Source: CAJCJE01 sp963818685 (GTDB taxonomy: Bacteria > Actinomycetota > Actinomycetes > Mycobacteriales > Pseudonocardiaceae). From it: a stretch of 64,000 nucleotides of DNA. Below, piece after piece: positions 7,846 through 16,869 of the stretch; position 1 is the stretch's first letter; the number at the start of each line of letters is the position of its first letter. A model generated the notes under the pieces. It was not told the DNA's origin. It did not search any database and worked only from the letters and a program-made list of their open reading frames with translations. The translations under genes and the position numbers were made by a program. The stretch is taken from positions 124,001-188,000 of the forward strand of contig CAWFTJ010000007.1 of NCBI GenBank assembly GCA_963818685.1, given 5' to 3'.

Positions 7846-8407
7846 CCCTTCCCGACCCCGAGAAAATCTATGGCGGCCGGGGTAGACATTCGGCGGTGAG
7901 TGGGTGTAGTGTTCTACTCGTACCGCAAGAGACAACGTCAAGCAGGCGCGGGAGATGACGGAACTACCCGCGAAGTGAGACAAGACGGTCACCGGGTGCG
8001 GAGCGTGCAGTACTTCGGCTCCGACTGGTGACCGGACGGGACCTGGGTCCCGATGAGTTGGTGCAGGACGCGGGCGGAGATCGTGCGCCCGTGGAGTGAA
8101 GTAAGTACGTAGTGCGCAGTAGTGGTAGTGAGCAGTAGTGCTAAAGGCGGTCAGGTGTGCCGGAGCCAATCAGTGCAGGCGCTTCGGCACACCTGACGCC
8201 CGTGGTGGTACCCGGTAAGGAAACCCAGAAAAAGAAGGGAGAGGGCGCATCATTGGATCGCCCGCCGAGGCTGTCGTGTGCCGGGCGGGTACCGCAGGCC
8301 CATCGGATTGGTAGGTGGTTCTCGGTTACTGACACGCGATCCCCGCTACGTCCATTTCTCGACCGGACGACGCGGGTACGGAAAGCCGATCTCAGGATCG
8401 GCTGGCA
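7846..8407 (+). ncRNA. Structured non-coding leader upstream of the MerR-like gene
   Basis: No convincing gene is seen in this stretch. It holds ordered secondary-structure elements: a perfect palindrome CGGGACC/GGTCCCG at 8037-8052, a run of TAGTG repeats at 8108-8141, and a 13-bp perfect hairpin at 8150-8197. It leads straight into a small ORF and a second hairpin before the MerR-like gene. A long 5' leader or a separate small RNA would explain this. Transcription is inferred, not shown. Confidence 0.4.
8150..8197 (+). promoter_or_regulatory. 13-bp perfect stem-loop in the leader
   Basis: GTCAGGTGTGCCG (8150-8162) is exactly complementary to CGGCACACCTGAC (8185-8197), with a 22-base loop. 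No T-tract follows, so it is not a classical terminator. It may be part of a regulatory leader or a protein-binding site. Confidence 0.6.
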
Positions 8408-8431
8408 ATGATGGTGAAACCCAAACCCTAG
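8408..8431 (+). CDS. Putative seven-residue leader peptide MMVKPKP
   Basis: Codons ATG ATG GTG AAA CCC AAA CCC TAG end exactly at the base of the 8432-8468 hairpin. A short lysine/proline-rich ORF abutting a terminator-like stem is the layout of ribosome-mediated attenuation. No strong ribosome site is visible (GGATCGGCTGGCA precedes it). It could be chance; conservation would decide. Confidence 0.3.
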   Translation: MMVKPKP

Positions 8432-8468
8432 GGCCCCTGGGTGCCGAGCACGATGGCACCCAGGGGCC
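8432..8468 (+). terminator. Strong terminator-like hairpin in the MerR-gene leader
   Basis: GGCCCCTGGGTGCC (8432-8445) pairs perfectly with GGCACCCAGGGGCC (8455-8468) around a 9-base loop. Only TT follows, as is common for actinomycete intrinsic terminators. It stands about 8 bases before the ribosome site of the MerR-like gene, so it either ends an upstream RNA or attenuates this gene. Confidence 0.7.
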
Positions 8469-8487
8469 TTCGTCACGCGGAGGTGGA

Positions 8488-8820
8488 ATGATCCCTGACC
8501 AACCCGGCGGGCCCCCGTCCAGCACGGGTGACAAGTTCGACGACGAGCACTACCCGGCCTACACCATGGGCCGGGCCGCGGAAATGCTGGGCACCACCCA
8601 GGGATTCCTGCGCAGCCTTGACGAGAACGGGCTGATCCAGCCGCAGCGTTCCGCAGGCGGGCACCGCCGATACTCCCGCTACCAGTTGCGCCTGGCCGCA
8701 CGCGTGCGGGAACTGGTCAATCAGGGCACCCCCATCGACGCGGCCTGCCGCATCATCACCCTCGAAGACCAACTCCACGAAGCCCAACAACGCAACACCG
8801 AACTCCACCCCTCCGAGTGA
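8488..8820 (+). CDS. MerR/BldC-like DNA-binding regulator
   Basis: The 110-residue protein carries a MerR-type winged helix: PAYTMGRAAEMLGTTQGFLR (23-42) followed by SLDENGLIQPQRS and GGHRRYSRYQLRLA (57-70), then a short C-terminal helix. It lacks an effector-binding domain, so it is probably a small dimeric DNA-binding protein. The ATG at 8488 is well supported by GGAGGTGGA. It sits behind the structured leader and terminator-like hairpin and may be controlled by RNA structure. Targets are unknown. Confidence 0.85.
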   Translation: MIPDQPGGPPSSTGDKFDDEHYPAYTMGRAAEMLGTTQGFLRSLDENGLIQPQRSAGGHRRYSRYQLRLAARVRELVNQGTPIDAACRIITLEDQLHEAQQRNTELHPSE

Positions 8821-8895
8821 ACCTGCGCGGTGTGCCGCCGCCCTGCGGCACACCAGCACCGGACGCCGATCGGCATGGGCCGTATCGTGCCTGAG

Positions 8896-9276
8896 ATGAG
8901 CCAACCACCCGAGCCCGGCCACCGGCCTGGACTGCTCGACATCACCCGCCAACTCGTGGAGGGCGTTGCCGTTGTGGTGGCCAGCGGCGAGGTGGACCTG
9001 GTTACCGCGCCGATACTGCGTGAAGCGGTGCTGACCGCGCTGGACGATGACACCGGGCGGCCGTGCATCCTGGACCTGACCGCCGTCACCTTCCTCGACT
9101 CGACCGGCCTGACCGCCCTGGTCCAGGCCACCGGACACGCTCAGGCCCGGCGGGAACCACTGCGGATCGTGGTCGACTCCAACCGTCCGGTGATCAGACC
9201 CATCCAGCTCACCGGCCTGGACGAGGCGCTGGCCCTGTACCACAGCGTCACGGAAGCACTGAACGCCGAACAGTAA
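8896..9276 (+). CDS. STAS-domain anti-sigma factor antagonist
   Basis: A 126-residue single-domain protein. The phosphorylation motif is FLDSTGL with Ser69, as in SpoIIAA/RsbV-type antagonists that free a sigma factor by binding its anti-sigma kinase when unphosphorylated. No cognate kinase or sigma gene lies nearby. The start is uncertain: an ATG seven codons upstream (8875) is also possible and neither has a clear ribosome site. It converges with the arabinofuranosidase gene, only 2 bases separating the two stops. Confidence 0.85.
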   Translation: MSQPPEPGHRPGLLDITRQLVEGVAVVVASGEVDLVTAPILREAVLTALDDDTGRPCILDLTAVTFLDSTGLTALVQATGHAQARREPLRIVVDSNRPVIRPIQLTGLDEALALYHSVTEALNAEQ

Positions 9277-9278
9277 CT

Positions 9279-11352
9279 TCAGCGCCTGGTGTAGGCGCGC
9301 AGTTCGACGCTGTATGGCTGAACCGACAGCGCGCTGCCGGTGTCGAACGCGGTCTCGGTCACCGTCACCTGCGGTGGCTGCCCAACCTGGTTGCTTGAGT
9401 CCAGGCTGGGCCCGGTCAGGCGCCACAGCTGTCCACTGCTGGCTGGGGTGAAGCCGGCGAGGTTGATGTCGACGCTGTGGGCGTCGGCGGTCGCGTTGAT
9501 CGCCGCGATCGTCAGAGTCCTGCCGTCGCCGCTCAACGCGGCCGACATGTCGAGTGGATAGGTCGGGCTACCGGATGTGACGCTCGGCTGGTCGCCACCG
9601 GCCGGCCACTTCGGTGCGGGCTGCGGCGAGTTGCCGGAGATCTCGATCGGTATGGTGCCGAAGTGCTGCCGGTAGAGCAGGAACATCAGTCCCTGTTCGC
9701 TGTAGGTCGAGTCGGTGCCGTTGTAGGAAAGCCAACTCATTCCCGTCGTGTAGGCGCCCATGACGATGAAATCGGTGTTCCTGAACATCTCGTGCAGCAT
9801 CAGGCTCGTGGCCAGCACGCCCCTGCAGTCCACCCGCGAAGTACGCCCACTCGTCGATGCTCACCTTGATGTTGTCCCGCTCCAGCGGGAAGTCCTTCTT
9901 GTACAGTTCCCAGTCCTCGCGGACCGCGTGAATGTAGTTCGCCCCGCGCCGCACCGAGTCCAGCACCGACTCGGTGACGTCGACCCGCTGTCCGGTGGTC
10001 AGGTCGTAGCGGTGCGGGTCGCCGTACGTGTGTTCGGAGATGATGTCGAAATTGCCCCAGCAGTTCTTCATCAACCGGTAGTCCCAGTCGGTTTCGGAGC
10101 CGTATTCGACGATCACCGGCGTTGGCTGAACAATCTTCCTGGTATTCGGGTCGATGTAGAACGGCTCACTGTGGATCGTCAGGCTCGCCGGGAACGCACC
10201 GGACGCGACGAGAGTGATGGAGGGGTCGGCCTTCTTCATCGCCTCGGCGAAGATATTGTGTTTGATCATGTACTGGGACGGTGTCATGTATCCCAGCTGC
10301 CAGAACCCGAACATCTCGTTTCCGATGTTCCAGTACTTGACCCGATAGGGCTCCGGATGTCCATTGGTGACCCTGGTTTGGCCCATCGGGCTGTCCGGGT
10401 GTCCGTTGACGTACTCGACGAGTTCCGCTGCCTCGCGCGCCGAGCCGAAGCCGGCGTTGACGCACAGGTAGGGCTCCACCCCGATCAGCCGGCACAGCGT
10501 CAGGAACTCGTCGGTGCCGATGTCATTGGGCTGCGGGTAGCTCCACACGTAGTCCCATTTGGGCGGCCGCCGGTCGGGATCTCCGACCGCGTCCTTCCAG
10601 TCGTAGCCTGACGTGAAGTTGCCGCCGGGAAAGCGCCACATCCCGGAGTCCATCGCCCGTAACAGTGCGATCGTGTCCTTGCGAAAGCCCGCCACGTTGT
10701 CGGCGGCCATCAGGGAAACGGCGCCGATCTTGAAACTTCCCGTTCCAGTGCCCGCGATCTCCAGCCGACCGTTCGTGGTGCCCGCGCGACAGGAAAACCT
10801 CAACGGAACGGTCGCCCACCGCCGGTTGACCGGCACGACGACACTCTGGCCCTGACCGGTCCCCCAGGACAGGGTCACGACCACGTGCGCGCCGGGTTCA
10901 CCGGCCACGACAATCCGGCCGACGTAGTCCTTCTCGGCGAGCGCGAGGCCGGCCTGCCATATTCCGTGCGGTACCGACGGGGAAAGCGCCACAACCGGCG
11001 ACTGCGCACCGACGTACGGTGCCGTCGAGTCCATCGTCACGGTTCCGGACTGCGCGAGCGGGCGCCATTTGGGCACAGAAGGGTCCAGGTTGTCAACGGC
11101 GTAGTAGAATTTTCGATCGCTGAGGACCTCCGCCCACAGCGCGGCGTAGATGAAGCCCTGGATGTGTTCGGAAAAGGCGCCATAAATATATTTGGAGATC
11201 GGCTCGCCGGTTTTCGTCACATCGATGACCGCGCTGACGTCCGAGGACGTGGTGGCCGCGGCGGCCGTTGTGGGCAGCGCGGCAGCCAAACCGGCCACCA
11301 GGGAGCCCTGTAGGACCGTCCGTCGTGTGATGCCCTTCCCGCCCTCACCCAT
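9279..11352 (-). pseudogene. Secreted alpha-L-arabinofuranosidase (GH51-like), frameshifted
   Basis: The first frame (11352 to about 9830) gives a Tat-type signal (TRRTVLQGSLVAG, residues 9-21) and a GH51-like catalytic region with acid/base Glu346 in YWNIGNE and nucleophile Glu501 in SIDEWAY. Just after Glu501 the frame breaks near 9830. The family-typical continuation, RGVLATSLMLHEMFRNTDF and a C-terminal beta domain, is in another frame that ends at 9279. Removing one G from the GGTGG there would restore a single protein of about 690 residues. As read, the product loses the end of its barrel and is probably inactive. The likely original role was release of arabinose from plant polysaccharide outside the cell. 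A sequencing error is possible. Confidence 0.78.
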
Positions 11353-11558
11353 TGCTCATGCCACCTTCCGCAGCGGCTCACTGTCGTTGGCCTGACATGA
11401 CTTCCCAGCGACTGAACTCTGGGCCCCGGCCCAGGTTCGTGTCAAGGGTCAAGCCCCGCTACGGGAGTTTTCGAAAATGCCGACCTGATGTTCGGACTTG
11501 TAACGTACAGGCGGCCGACCGTGGAACCGAATGGTCGGAACGGGCGATTGACGATTGC
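11353..11558. other. Intergenic region between arabinofuranosidase and monooxygenase genes
   Basis: About 200 bases holding the promoter side of the leftward arabinofuranosidase gene and the downstream end of the leftward monooxygenase gene. No gene or strong hairpin was recognised. Confidence 0.5.
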
Positions 11559-12893
11559 TCAGACCGATGCGGTCTTGCGGGTGAAACGGTTGGTCGGCCT
11601 CGCGATGCCGTAGTGGCCGCGCAGCGTGTCGGCGGCGTAGTCGGTGCGGAACAGGCCGCGCCTGCGCAGTTCGGGCACCACGTGGTCGACGAACTCCGCC
11701 AGCCCGGACGGCAACAGCGGCGGCATGACGTTGAAGCCGTCTGCTGCGCCGTTGGTGAACCAGTGCTCGATGTGATCGGCGATGTGCTCCGGCGTGCCGA
11801 CGATCACCTGGTGGCCTCGTCCGCCGCCGAGCCGACCGATCAGCTGGCGCAGCGTCAACCGTTCCCGCTCGGCGAGGTCCCGGACCAGTTCGAACCGGCT
11901 CTTGGCCCCGTTGATCCTGTTCACCTCGGGGAAGGGCGGCAGCGGCTGGTCGAGGGGGTGGTCGGTGAGGTCGACGCCGATGAGTTCGGTCAGTTGGGCG
12001 ACCGCACGGGTCGGCACGATCAGTTCGTCGAGTTCGGTGGCGAGCCGGTTGGCTTCGTCGGTGGTCGAGCCGAGCACGGGCACGATGCCGGGCAGCACCT
12101 TCACCTCGTCCGGGTCGCGACCGTAGCCGGGTAGCCGGGACTTCAGGTCACGGTAGAAGGACTGCGCCTCCTCGAAGGTCTGCTGGGCGGTGAACACGGC
12201 TTCCGCGTGCGCCGCGGCGAACGACCTGCCGTCCTCGGATGAGCCTGCCTGCACCAGCAGCGGCCTACCCTGCGGGCTGCGGGTCGAGTTGAGCGGACCG
12301 CGCACGCCGAAGAACCGGCCGCGATGGTTGATCTCGTGTACCCGGCTGGGGTCGGCGAACACGCCGGACCGTTTGTCGACGACGAGGGCGTCGTCCTGCC
12401 AGGAATCCCACAGCGCGCTCACCACGTCGACGAACTCGTCGGCCCGCGCGTAGCGTTGCGCGTGGTCGGCGGCTGCGTCGCGGTTGAAGTTCTGCGCGGC
12501 GCGGTCTCCAGCCGACGTGACGATGTTCCACCCGGCGCGGCCGTTGCTGATGTGGTCGAGCGATGAGAACCAACGCGCCAGGTTGTACGGTTCGCTGTAG
12601 CTGGTCGACGCGGTGGCGATCAGTCCGATGTGGTCGGTCACGACCGCGATCGCGGTGAGCAGCGTGATCGGTTCCAACCGACCGGCCGCGGTGTGTTGGA
12701 TGTCGCCCCAGACCTGAACCCCGTCGGCGAGGAAAACCGAGTCGAACCGCCCACGCTCGGCCGTTCGCGCCAGATTCTGGAAGTGACCCACGTCGTCGAT
12801 CAGTGCCGGATCTGTTCGCGGATGACGCCACGCCGCTTCGTGGTGGCCGACACCCATGAGAAAAGCATTCAGATGCAATTGTCGCTCGGGCAT
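11559..12893 (-). CDS. FMNH2-dependent monooxygenase (NtaA/SnaA/DszA family)
   Basis: The 444-residue luciferase-like flavin monooxygenase has an N-terminal block MPERQLHLNAFLMGVGHHEA, then LLTAIAVVTDHIGLIATAST and SNGRAGWNIVTS, all typical of the NtaA/SnaA/SoxA/DszA group. These enzymes use reduced FMN from a partner reductase to cleave C-S or C-N bonds. The start at 12893 is supported by AGGA upstream; longer readings into the ROK gene lack family similarity. Beside a TauD-type dioxygenase and an SsuABC-like transporter, a role in taking sulfur from organosulfur compounds is likely. No flavin reductase gene is present nearby. Confidence 0.85.
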   Translation of the reverse strand: MPERQLHLNAFLMGVGHHEAAWRHPRTDPALIDDVGHFQNLARTAERGRFDSVFLADGVQVWGDIQHTAAGRLEPITLLTAIAVVTDHIGLIATASTSYSEPYNLARWFSSLDHISNGRAGWNIVTSAGDRAAQNFNRDAAADHAQRYARADEFVDVVSALWDSWQDDALVVDKRSGVFADPSRVHEINHRGRFFGVRGPLNSTRSPQGRPLLVQAGSSEDGRSFAAAHAEAVFTAQQTFEEAQSFYRDLKSRLPGYGRDPDEVKVLPGIVPVLGSTTDEANRLATELDELIVPTRAVAQLTELIGVDLTDHPLDQPLPPFPEVNRINGAKSRFELVRDLAERERLTLRQLIGRLGGGRGHQVIVGTPEHIADHIEHWFTNGAADGFNVMPPLLPSGLAEFVDHVVPELRRRGLFRTDYAADTLRGHYGIARPTNRFTRKTASV

Positions 12894-12946
12894 GTTGTCA
12901 TCCTGTTGAATGAGGATCACCCGGGTCAACATTGCGCATTCTGGAA

Positions 12947-14098
12947 TTAAGTCCGTCCACCTGCTGGGACGAGTGGCGTCGTGTAGATCGCGTCGAGGGA
13001 CACGGCGCCTGCCGCGACGCCGAGCACGGTGTCCGGGTGGAAACTGCTCCGCAGCACCGATCGGCCCGGGTCGGCACACACCAGCGACCGGTCCGCGACC
13101 TCGCGCCGCAGCGCGGCGAGACATTCGGGGAAGTGCAGCACGCCAGCCTCGGTCACCACCATGACATCCGGGTTGACCAGGTCGAACAGCAGCGCAGCTG
13201 CCCGCCCGACGAGTTCGGCCCTTGCCACGAACAGTGCGCGGGCACCCGCGTCGCCGGCCTGCGCCGCGGTCAGCAGCTCGGTGAAGGACACGCCTGCGCC
13301 GCGTCGCGCCCAGGCTCCGTCCGAGACGGTCGCCTCAAGGCAGCCCTGGTGACCGTACCGGCAGCGCACCTCGGTGTGGCCGAGCGGGAGGTGGGCGAGG
13401 GCACCTGCGGCCGAGCGCCGCCCACGATGGGTGTTTCCCCCGGTCACGATCGCCGCGTCCACCACGTTGCCGACGAACAGGTGCAGCAGCGACTCGCTGC
13501 CGCGTGCCGCGCCGAACAGCCGTTCGGCCTGGGCGAGCGCGCGAGCGTGGCTGTCGGCGCGTACCGGAAGGCCGGTGTGCCGCGAGATCAGCTCTCGGAT
13601 CGGCACGTTGCGCCAGCCGAGCGAGGAGTGCTCGACGACGACGCCGGCATCGGAGTCGACCCAGCCGCCGACGGCGGCGCCGACCGCCAACGGCAGCCGG
13701 TCGGGCAGCGCGGTGCGGAGGAAGTCGCGCAGTTCGCCTGCCACCGAGGACAGCAGTTGCGTCGGTTCGCGGTGGTGGTGCGGAAGGTGCCGTTGGGCAA
13801 GGACGCGGCCGCGCAGGTCGAGCACGGCCAGCGTGCTGTGCTCGTGGGCGATGTGGATGCCGCACACCGCGTGGCTGGTGACGTCGATGTCCAGCGGGAT
13901 GTGCGGTCGGCCCATGGCGCCACGCACCGATGCCCGGTCGACCTCGGTGATCAGGCCGAGCTCGCTCAGGCTGGCGCAGTGCCGGGACACCCCGGCCGGG
14001 CTCAGCCCGGTCAACCGCGCGATCGTACTGCGCGCGACGGGCCCGTGCGTGAGCACGGTCCTGAGCACGACGCCAGGCCCGGAGACAGCGGCGGACAT
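12947..14098 (-). CDS. ROK-family transcriptional regulator
   Basis: The 383-residue protein has an N-terminal winged helix (about 10-70; STIARLTGLSPAGVSRH) and a C-terminal ROK domain. The ROK zinc motif is seen as CRYGHQGCLEA. ROK repressors usually sense sugars. Here the gene sits between the monooxygenase gene (54 bases downstream) and the divergent dioxygenase/ABC transporter operon, so it is the likely controller of sulfonate uptake. The ATG at 14096-14098 is chosen because GAGGAT lies upstream. The kinase-type ATP site is poorly preserved, as usual for repressors. Confidence 0.85.
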   Translation of the reverse strand: MSAAVSGPGVVLRTVLTHGPVARSTIARLTGLSPAGVSRHCASLSELGLITEVDRASVRGAMGRPHIPLDIDVTSHAVCGIHIAHEHSTLAVLDLRGRVLAQRHLPHHHREPTQLLSSVAGELRDFLRTALPDRLPLAVGAAVGGWVDSDAGVVVEHSSLGWRNVPIRELISRHTGLPVRADSHARALAQAERLFGAARGSESLLHLFVGNVVDAAIVTGGNTHRGRRSAAGALAHLPLGHTEVRCRYGHQGCLEATVSDGAWARRGAGVSFTELLTAAQAGDAGARALFVARAELVGRAAALLFDLVNPDVMVVTEAGVLHFPECLAALRREVADRSLVCADPGRSVLRSSFHPDTVLGVAAGAVSLDAIYTTPLVPAGGRT

Positions 14099-14345
14099 GG
14101 CCCGATCCTCGGTGACGCCGGCCCGAGAGCCAAGGCGAGAACCGCGATTCCCGGCAGGTGGAAAAGAGAACTGTCGGAAATCGACAAGCTCGGTCCAGGA
14201 ACAACTCCCACGTGGTGAACGCATTCATCCCGTGCTTGGCCGCCTGGATTCGCCCTGTCACCATCGTTTCGGGCGCCCGTGAAATCGGGTAGCGCATTCC
14301 GCTTCCGCGAATTTCCGGCGAATTCATTCCGTGAGGAGTAACACC
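14099..14345. promoter_or_regulatory. Divergent promoter region, ROK gene / dioxygenase operon
   Basis: About 250 bases separate the two divergent starts. A ribosome site GAGGAG (14333-14338) serves the GTG at 14346. No clear palindromic operator was picked out by eye. Confidence 0.45.
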
Positions 14346-15263
14346 GTGACCGCAACCAGTGTTCGGCTCGACATCCAGAAAGTCACCGCGAGAATCGGCG
14401 CCGAGATCACCGGCGTCGACATCGGAGCCGATCTCGACGCCGACACCGTGTCCGCCATCCGAGCCGCGCTCAACGAGCACAAGGCACTGGTGTTCCGTGA
14501 CGTCGATCTCGACGACACGGGCCAGCAACGCTTCGCCGCCCGGTTCGGCCCGCTCACCACCGCACACCCCACGGTGGCCGCCGTTGACGGCGCACCCAAC
14601 GTGTTGCCTGTGGACAGCGAACGCGGTCGCGCCAACCACTGGCACACCGATGTCACCTTCGTGCTGAATCCGCCGCAGGCCAGCACATTGCGCAGCATCG
14701 TCATCCCGCCCTACGGGGGTGAGACGCTGATCGCCAACGCCGCGGCGGCCTACCGCGACCTTCCCGAGCCGCTGCGCGCGTTCGCGGACACCCTGCGGGC
14801 CGTGCACACCAACGACTACGACTACGCAGAACCGCCGGAGGCGTTGACCGACGCCGACCGCGAACGGCGCAAGGAGTTCACCTCGACCCGTTACCAGACA
14901 GTGCATCCCGTGGTCCGGGTGCACCCGCTGACCGGAGAGCGCGGCCTGTTCATCGGCGGCTTCGCGCAACGCATCGTCGGGCTGTCCACCAGTGAGTCCA
15001 GGAAGATCCTCGATCTGCTCCAGGCATACGTGACCCGGCCGGAGAACATCCTGCGGTGGCGCTGGTCGCCCAACCAGCTGGTGTTGTTCGACAACCGGAT
15101 CACCCAGCACTACGCCGTCGACAACTACGACGACCGCCCGCGCCGACTGCACAGGGTCACCGTGGCCGGCGACGTTCCGGTCGGCGTCGACGGGAGTCGC
15201 AGCCACTCCATCGAGGGCGACGCGACCCACTACACGCCGCTGGCCGACGGCATCGCGGCATGA
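14346..15263 (+). CDS. TauD/TfdA-family Fe(II)/2-oxoglutarate dioxygenase (AtsK-like)
   Basis: The 305-residue enzyme has the iron-binding facial triad: His100-x-Asp102 in WHTDVTF and His255 in RITQHYAVDNY, with arginines in RRLHRVT (266-272) for 2-oxoglutarate. Relatives hydroxylate taurine, alkyl sulfates or related compounds, releasing sulfite or sulfate. It is the first gene of an operon with an ABC importer (ATGA overlap with the permease), which supports sulfonate or sulfate-ester scavenging. The GTG start has GAGGAG seven bases upstream. The exact substrate is not readable; alkylsulfatase AtsK-type activity is as likely as taurine cleavage. Confidence 0.88.
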   Translation: MTATSVRLDIQKVTARIGAEITGVDIGADLDADTVSAIRAALNEHKALVFRDVDLDDTGQQRFAARFGPLTTAHPTVAAVDGAPNVLPVDSERGRANHWHTDVTFVLNPPQASTLRSIVIPPYGGETLIANAAAAYRDLPEPLRAFADTLRAVHTNDYDYAEPPEALTDADRERRKEFTSTRYQTVHPVVRVHPLTGERGLFIGGFAQRIVGLSTSESRKILDLLQAYVTRPENILRWRWSPNQLVLFDNRITQHYAVDNYDDRPRRLHRVTVAGDVPVGVDGSRSHSIEGDATHYTPLADGIAA

Positions 15264-16135
15264 CCACCGCGACAAGGGAGGTGGCCGCAGCCTCGGATGC
15301 GGCCACGCCCGTCCCGTCAGAAGTGTTCAGACCGCGCCCGGTCGCCACCTCGCCGCTGCGGCGTCTCACCACGCGACTGCGCTCCCCGTTGGGCATCTAC
15401 CTCGTGCCGCTTGCGGTGCTGGTGGCCTGGCAGGTCGCCGGGTCGCTCGGCTGGCTCGGCGCGGCGTTCGCCGCGTCCCCCGTGCAGATCTACCAGGCCG
15501 GGGTGAGCCTGTGGCGCACCGGGCTGCTCGGCCCCGATCTGGCCATCTCGCTGACCAGGGCTGGGGAGGGTTTCGTCATCGGGTTGTCCGTCGGGTTGGT
15601 CGCCGGCGCCGTCGCCGGGCTGTGGCGCGTCGGCGAGCAGGCGTTTCACGGGCTTGTCGTCGTCATGAACACGATCCCGTTGCTCGCGCTGCTGCCGTTG
15701 ATGGTCGTCTGGTTCGGCATCGGCGAGGAGTCGAAGGTCCTGCTGATCGCGATCGGCGCCGGAATCCCGGTGTACCTCAATCTCTTCTCCGCCATCCGGG
15801 GCGTCGACCGGGGTCTTGTCGAGATGGCGCAGGCCGCGGGGGCGAGCCGATTCCGGCTGATCACGCGGCTGCTGCTGCCAGGCGCGATGCCAGGACTGCT
15901 GGTCGGGCTGCGGTTCTCGTTGGCCTACAGCGTGCTCGGGCTGGTCGCCGCCGAACAGATCAACGCCGACTCGGGCATCGGGTTCATGATCAGCCAGGCG
16001 CAGACCTACGAACGGGTGGACGAGATCTATCTCGGTCTTGTCATCTACGCGATTCTCGGCCTGATCGCCGATCTCGTGGTCCGGTTCGCCGAACGCGTCC
16101 TGCTCGGGTGGCGCCCGACCTTCCAGGGAGCCTGA
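15260..16135 (+). CDS. Sulfonate-type ABC transporter permease
   Basis: A 291-residue inner-membrane protein with about six hydrophobic segments and the EAA loop EMAQAAGASRFRLITRLLLP that docks the ATPase. It resembles SsuC/TauC permeases. The start overlaps the dioxygenase stop as ATGA and the ATPase gene begins 2 bases after its stop. The first 35 residues are a polar cytoplasmic extension. Confidence 0.88.
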   Translation: MTTATREVAAASDAATPVPSEVFRPRPVATSPLRRLTTRLRSPLGIYLVPLAVLVAWQVAGSLGWLGAAFAASPVQIYQAGVSLWRTGLLGPDLAISLTRAGEGFVIGLSVGLVAGAVAGLWRVGEQAFHGLVVVMNTIPLLALLPLMVVWFGIGEESKVLLIAIGAGIPVYLNLFSAIRGVDRGLVEMAQAAGASRFRLITRLLLPGAMPGLLVGLRFSLAYSVLGLVAAEQINADSGIGFMISQAQTYERVDEIYLGLVIYAILGLIADLVVRFAERVLLGWRPTFQGA

Positions 16136-16137
16136 TC

Positions 16138-16869
16138 ATGACAATCATGACAACGGAAGTCGCCACCGTCGCCGCATCCGACGTGGTGCGCCGCTTCGGT
16201 GACCGAACCGTCCTCGACCGCCTCGACCTGCACCTGCGTGCCGGCGAGTTCGTGGTGCTGCTCGGACCGTCTGGCTGCGGCAAGACCACGTTGCTGCGGC
16301 TGCTCGGCGGCCTCGACCGGCCGGACGAGGGCACCGTGACCGTGCCGACCCAGCGCGCGATCGTGTTCCAGGGCGCGCGGCTGCTGCCCTGGCAACGGGT
16401 CTGGCGCAACGTCACCATCGGGATGCGCGGCCGGGACGCCAAGCAGCGCGCGCTCGCCGCACTTGACGAGGTCGGCCTGGCGCAGCGGGTCGACGCGTGG
16501 CCGAAAACCCTCTCCGGCGGCGAGGCGCAACGGGTCGCGCTGGCCAGAGCGCTGGTCGCCGACCCGGCGCTGGTGCTGCTGGACGAGCCCTTCGCCGCCC
16601 TGGACGCGATCACCCGCCTGCGCATGCACGACCTGGTGCGGGCACTGCGGCACCGCCACCAGGCGACCATGCTGCTGGTCACCCACGACGTGGACGAGGC
16701 GATCGCGCTTGCCGACCGGATCGTGATCATGCGCGACGGCCGGATCGGCAGCGAACATCCCATCACGCTTGAGGGTGAGGACCGGGTGAGCGGCTATGCC
16801 CGCGAACGTCTGCGTGCCGAACTCCTGCGCGGTATCGGAATCTCCCTTCAGCACAAGGAACCATCATGA
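16138..16869 (+). CDS. Sulfonate-type ABC transporter ATP-binding protein
   Basis: A 243-residue ATPase with Walker A GPSGCGKT (43-50), a Q-loop in VFQGARLLPW, signature LSGGEAQRVALARAL, Walker B LVLLDEPF and the H-loop in THDVDEA. It resembles SsuB/TauB. GGGAG supports the start at 16138; another ATG lies three codons in. The stop overlaps the binding-protein gene as ATGA. Confidence 0.9.
   Translation: MTIMTTEVATVAASDVVRRFGDRTVLDRLDLHLRAGEFVVLLGPSGCGKTTLLRLLGGLDRPDEGTVTVPTQRAIVFQGARLLPWQRVWRNVTIGMRGRDAKQRALAALDEVGLAQRVDAWPKTLSGGEAQRVALARALVADPALVLLDEPFAALDAITRLRMHDLVRALRHRHQATMLLVTHDVDEAIALADRIVIMRDGRIGSEHPITLEGEDRVSGYARERLRAELLRGIGISLQHKEPS

Noticed and set aside
8108..8141. TAGTG repeats considered as a CRISPR or other array
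   Set aside because: Units are only five to seven bases, with no spacers of constant length and no cas genes.
12894..13124. N-terminal extension of the FMNH2 monooxygenase into the ROK gene
   Set aside because: Arg/Pro-rich, unlike the family, and overlaps the ROK coding end; AGGA supports the start at 12893.
13335..15275. 646-codon minus-strand frame over the dioxygenase and ROK gene
   Set aside because: It runs antisense to a TauD-type enzyme with an intact iron triad and out of frame through the ROK gene.
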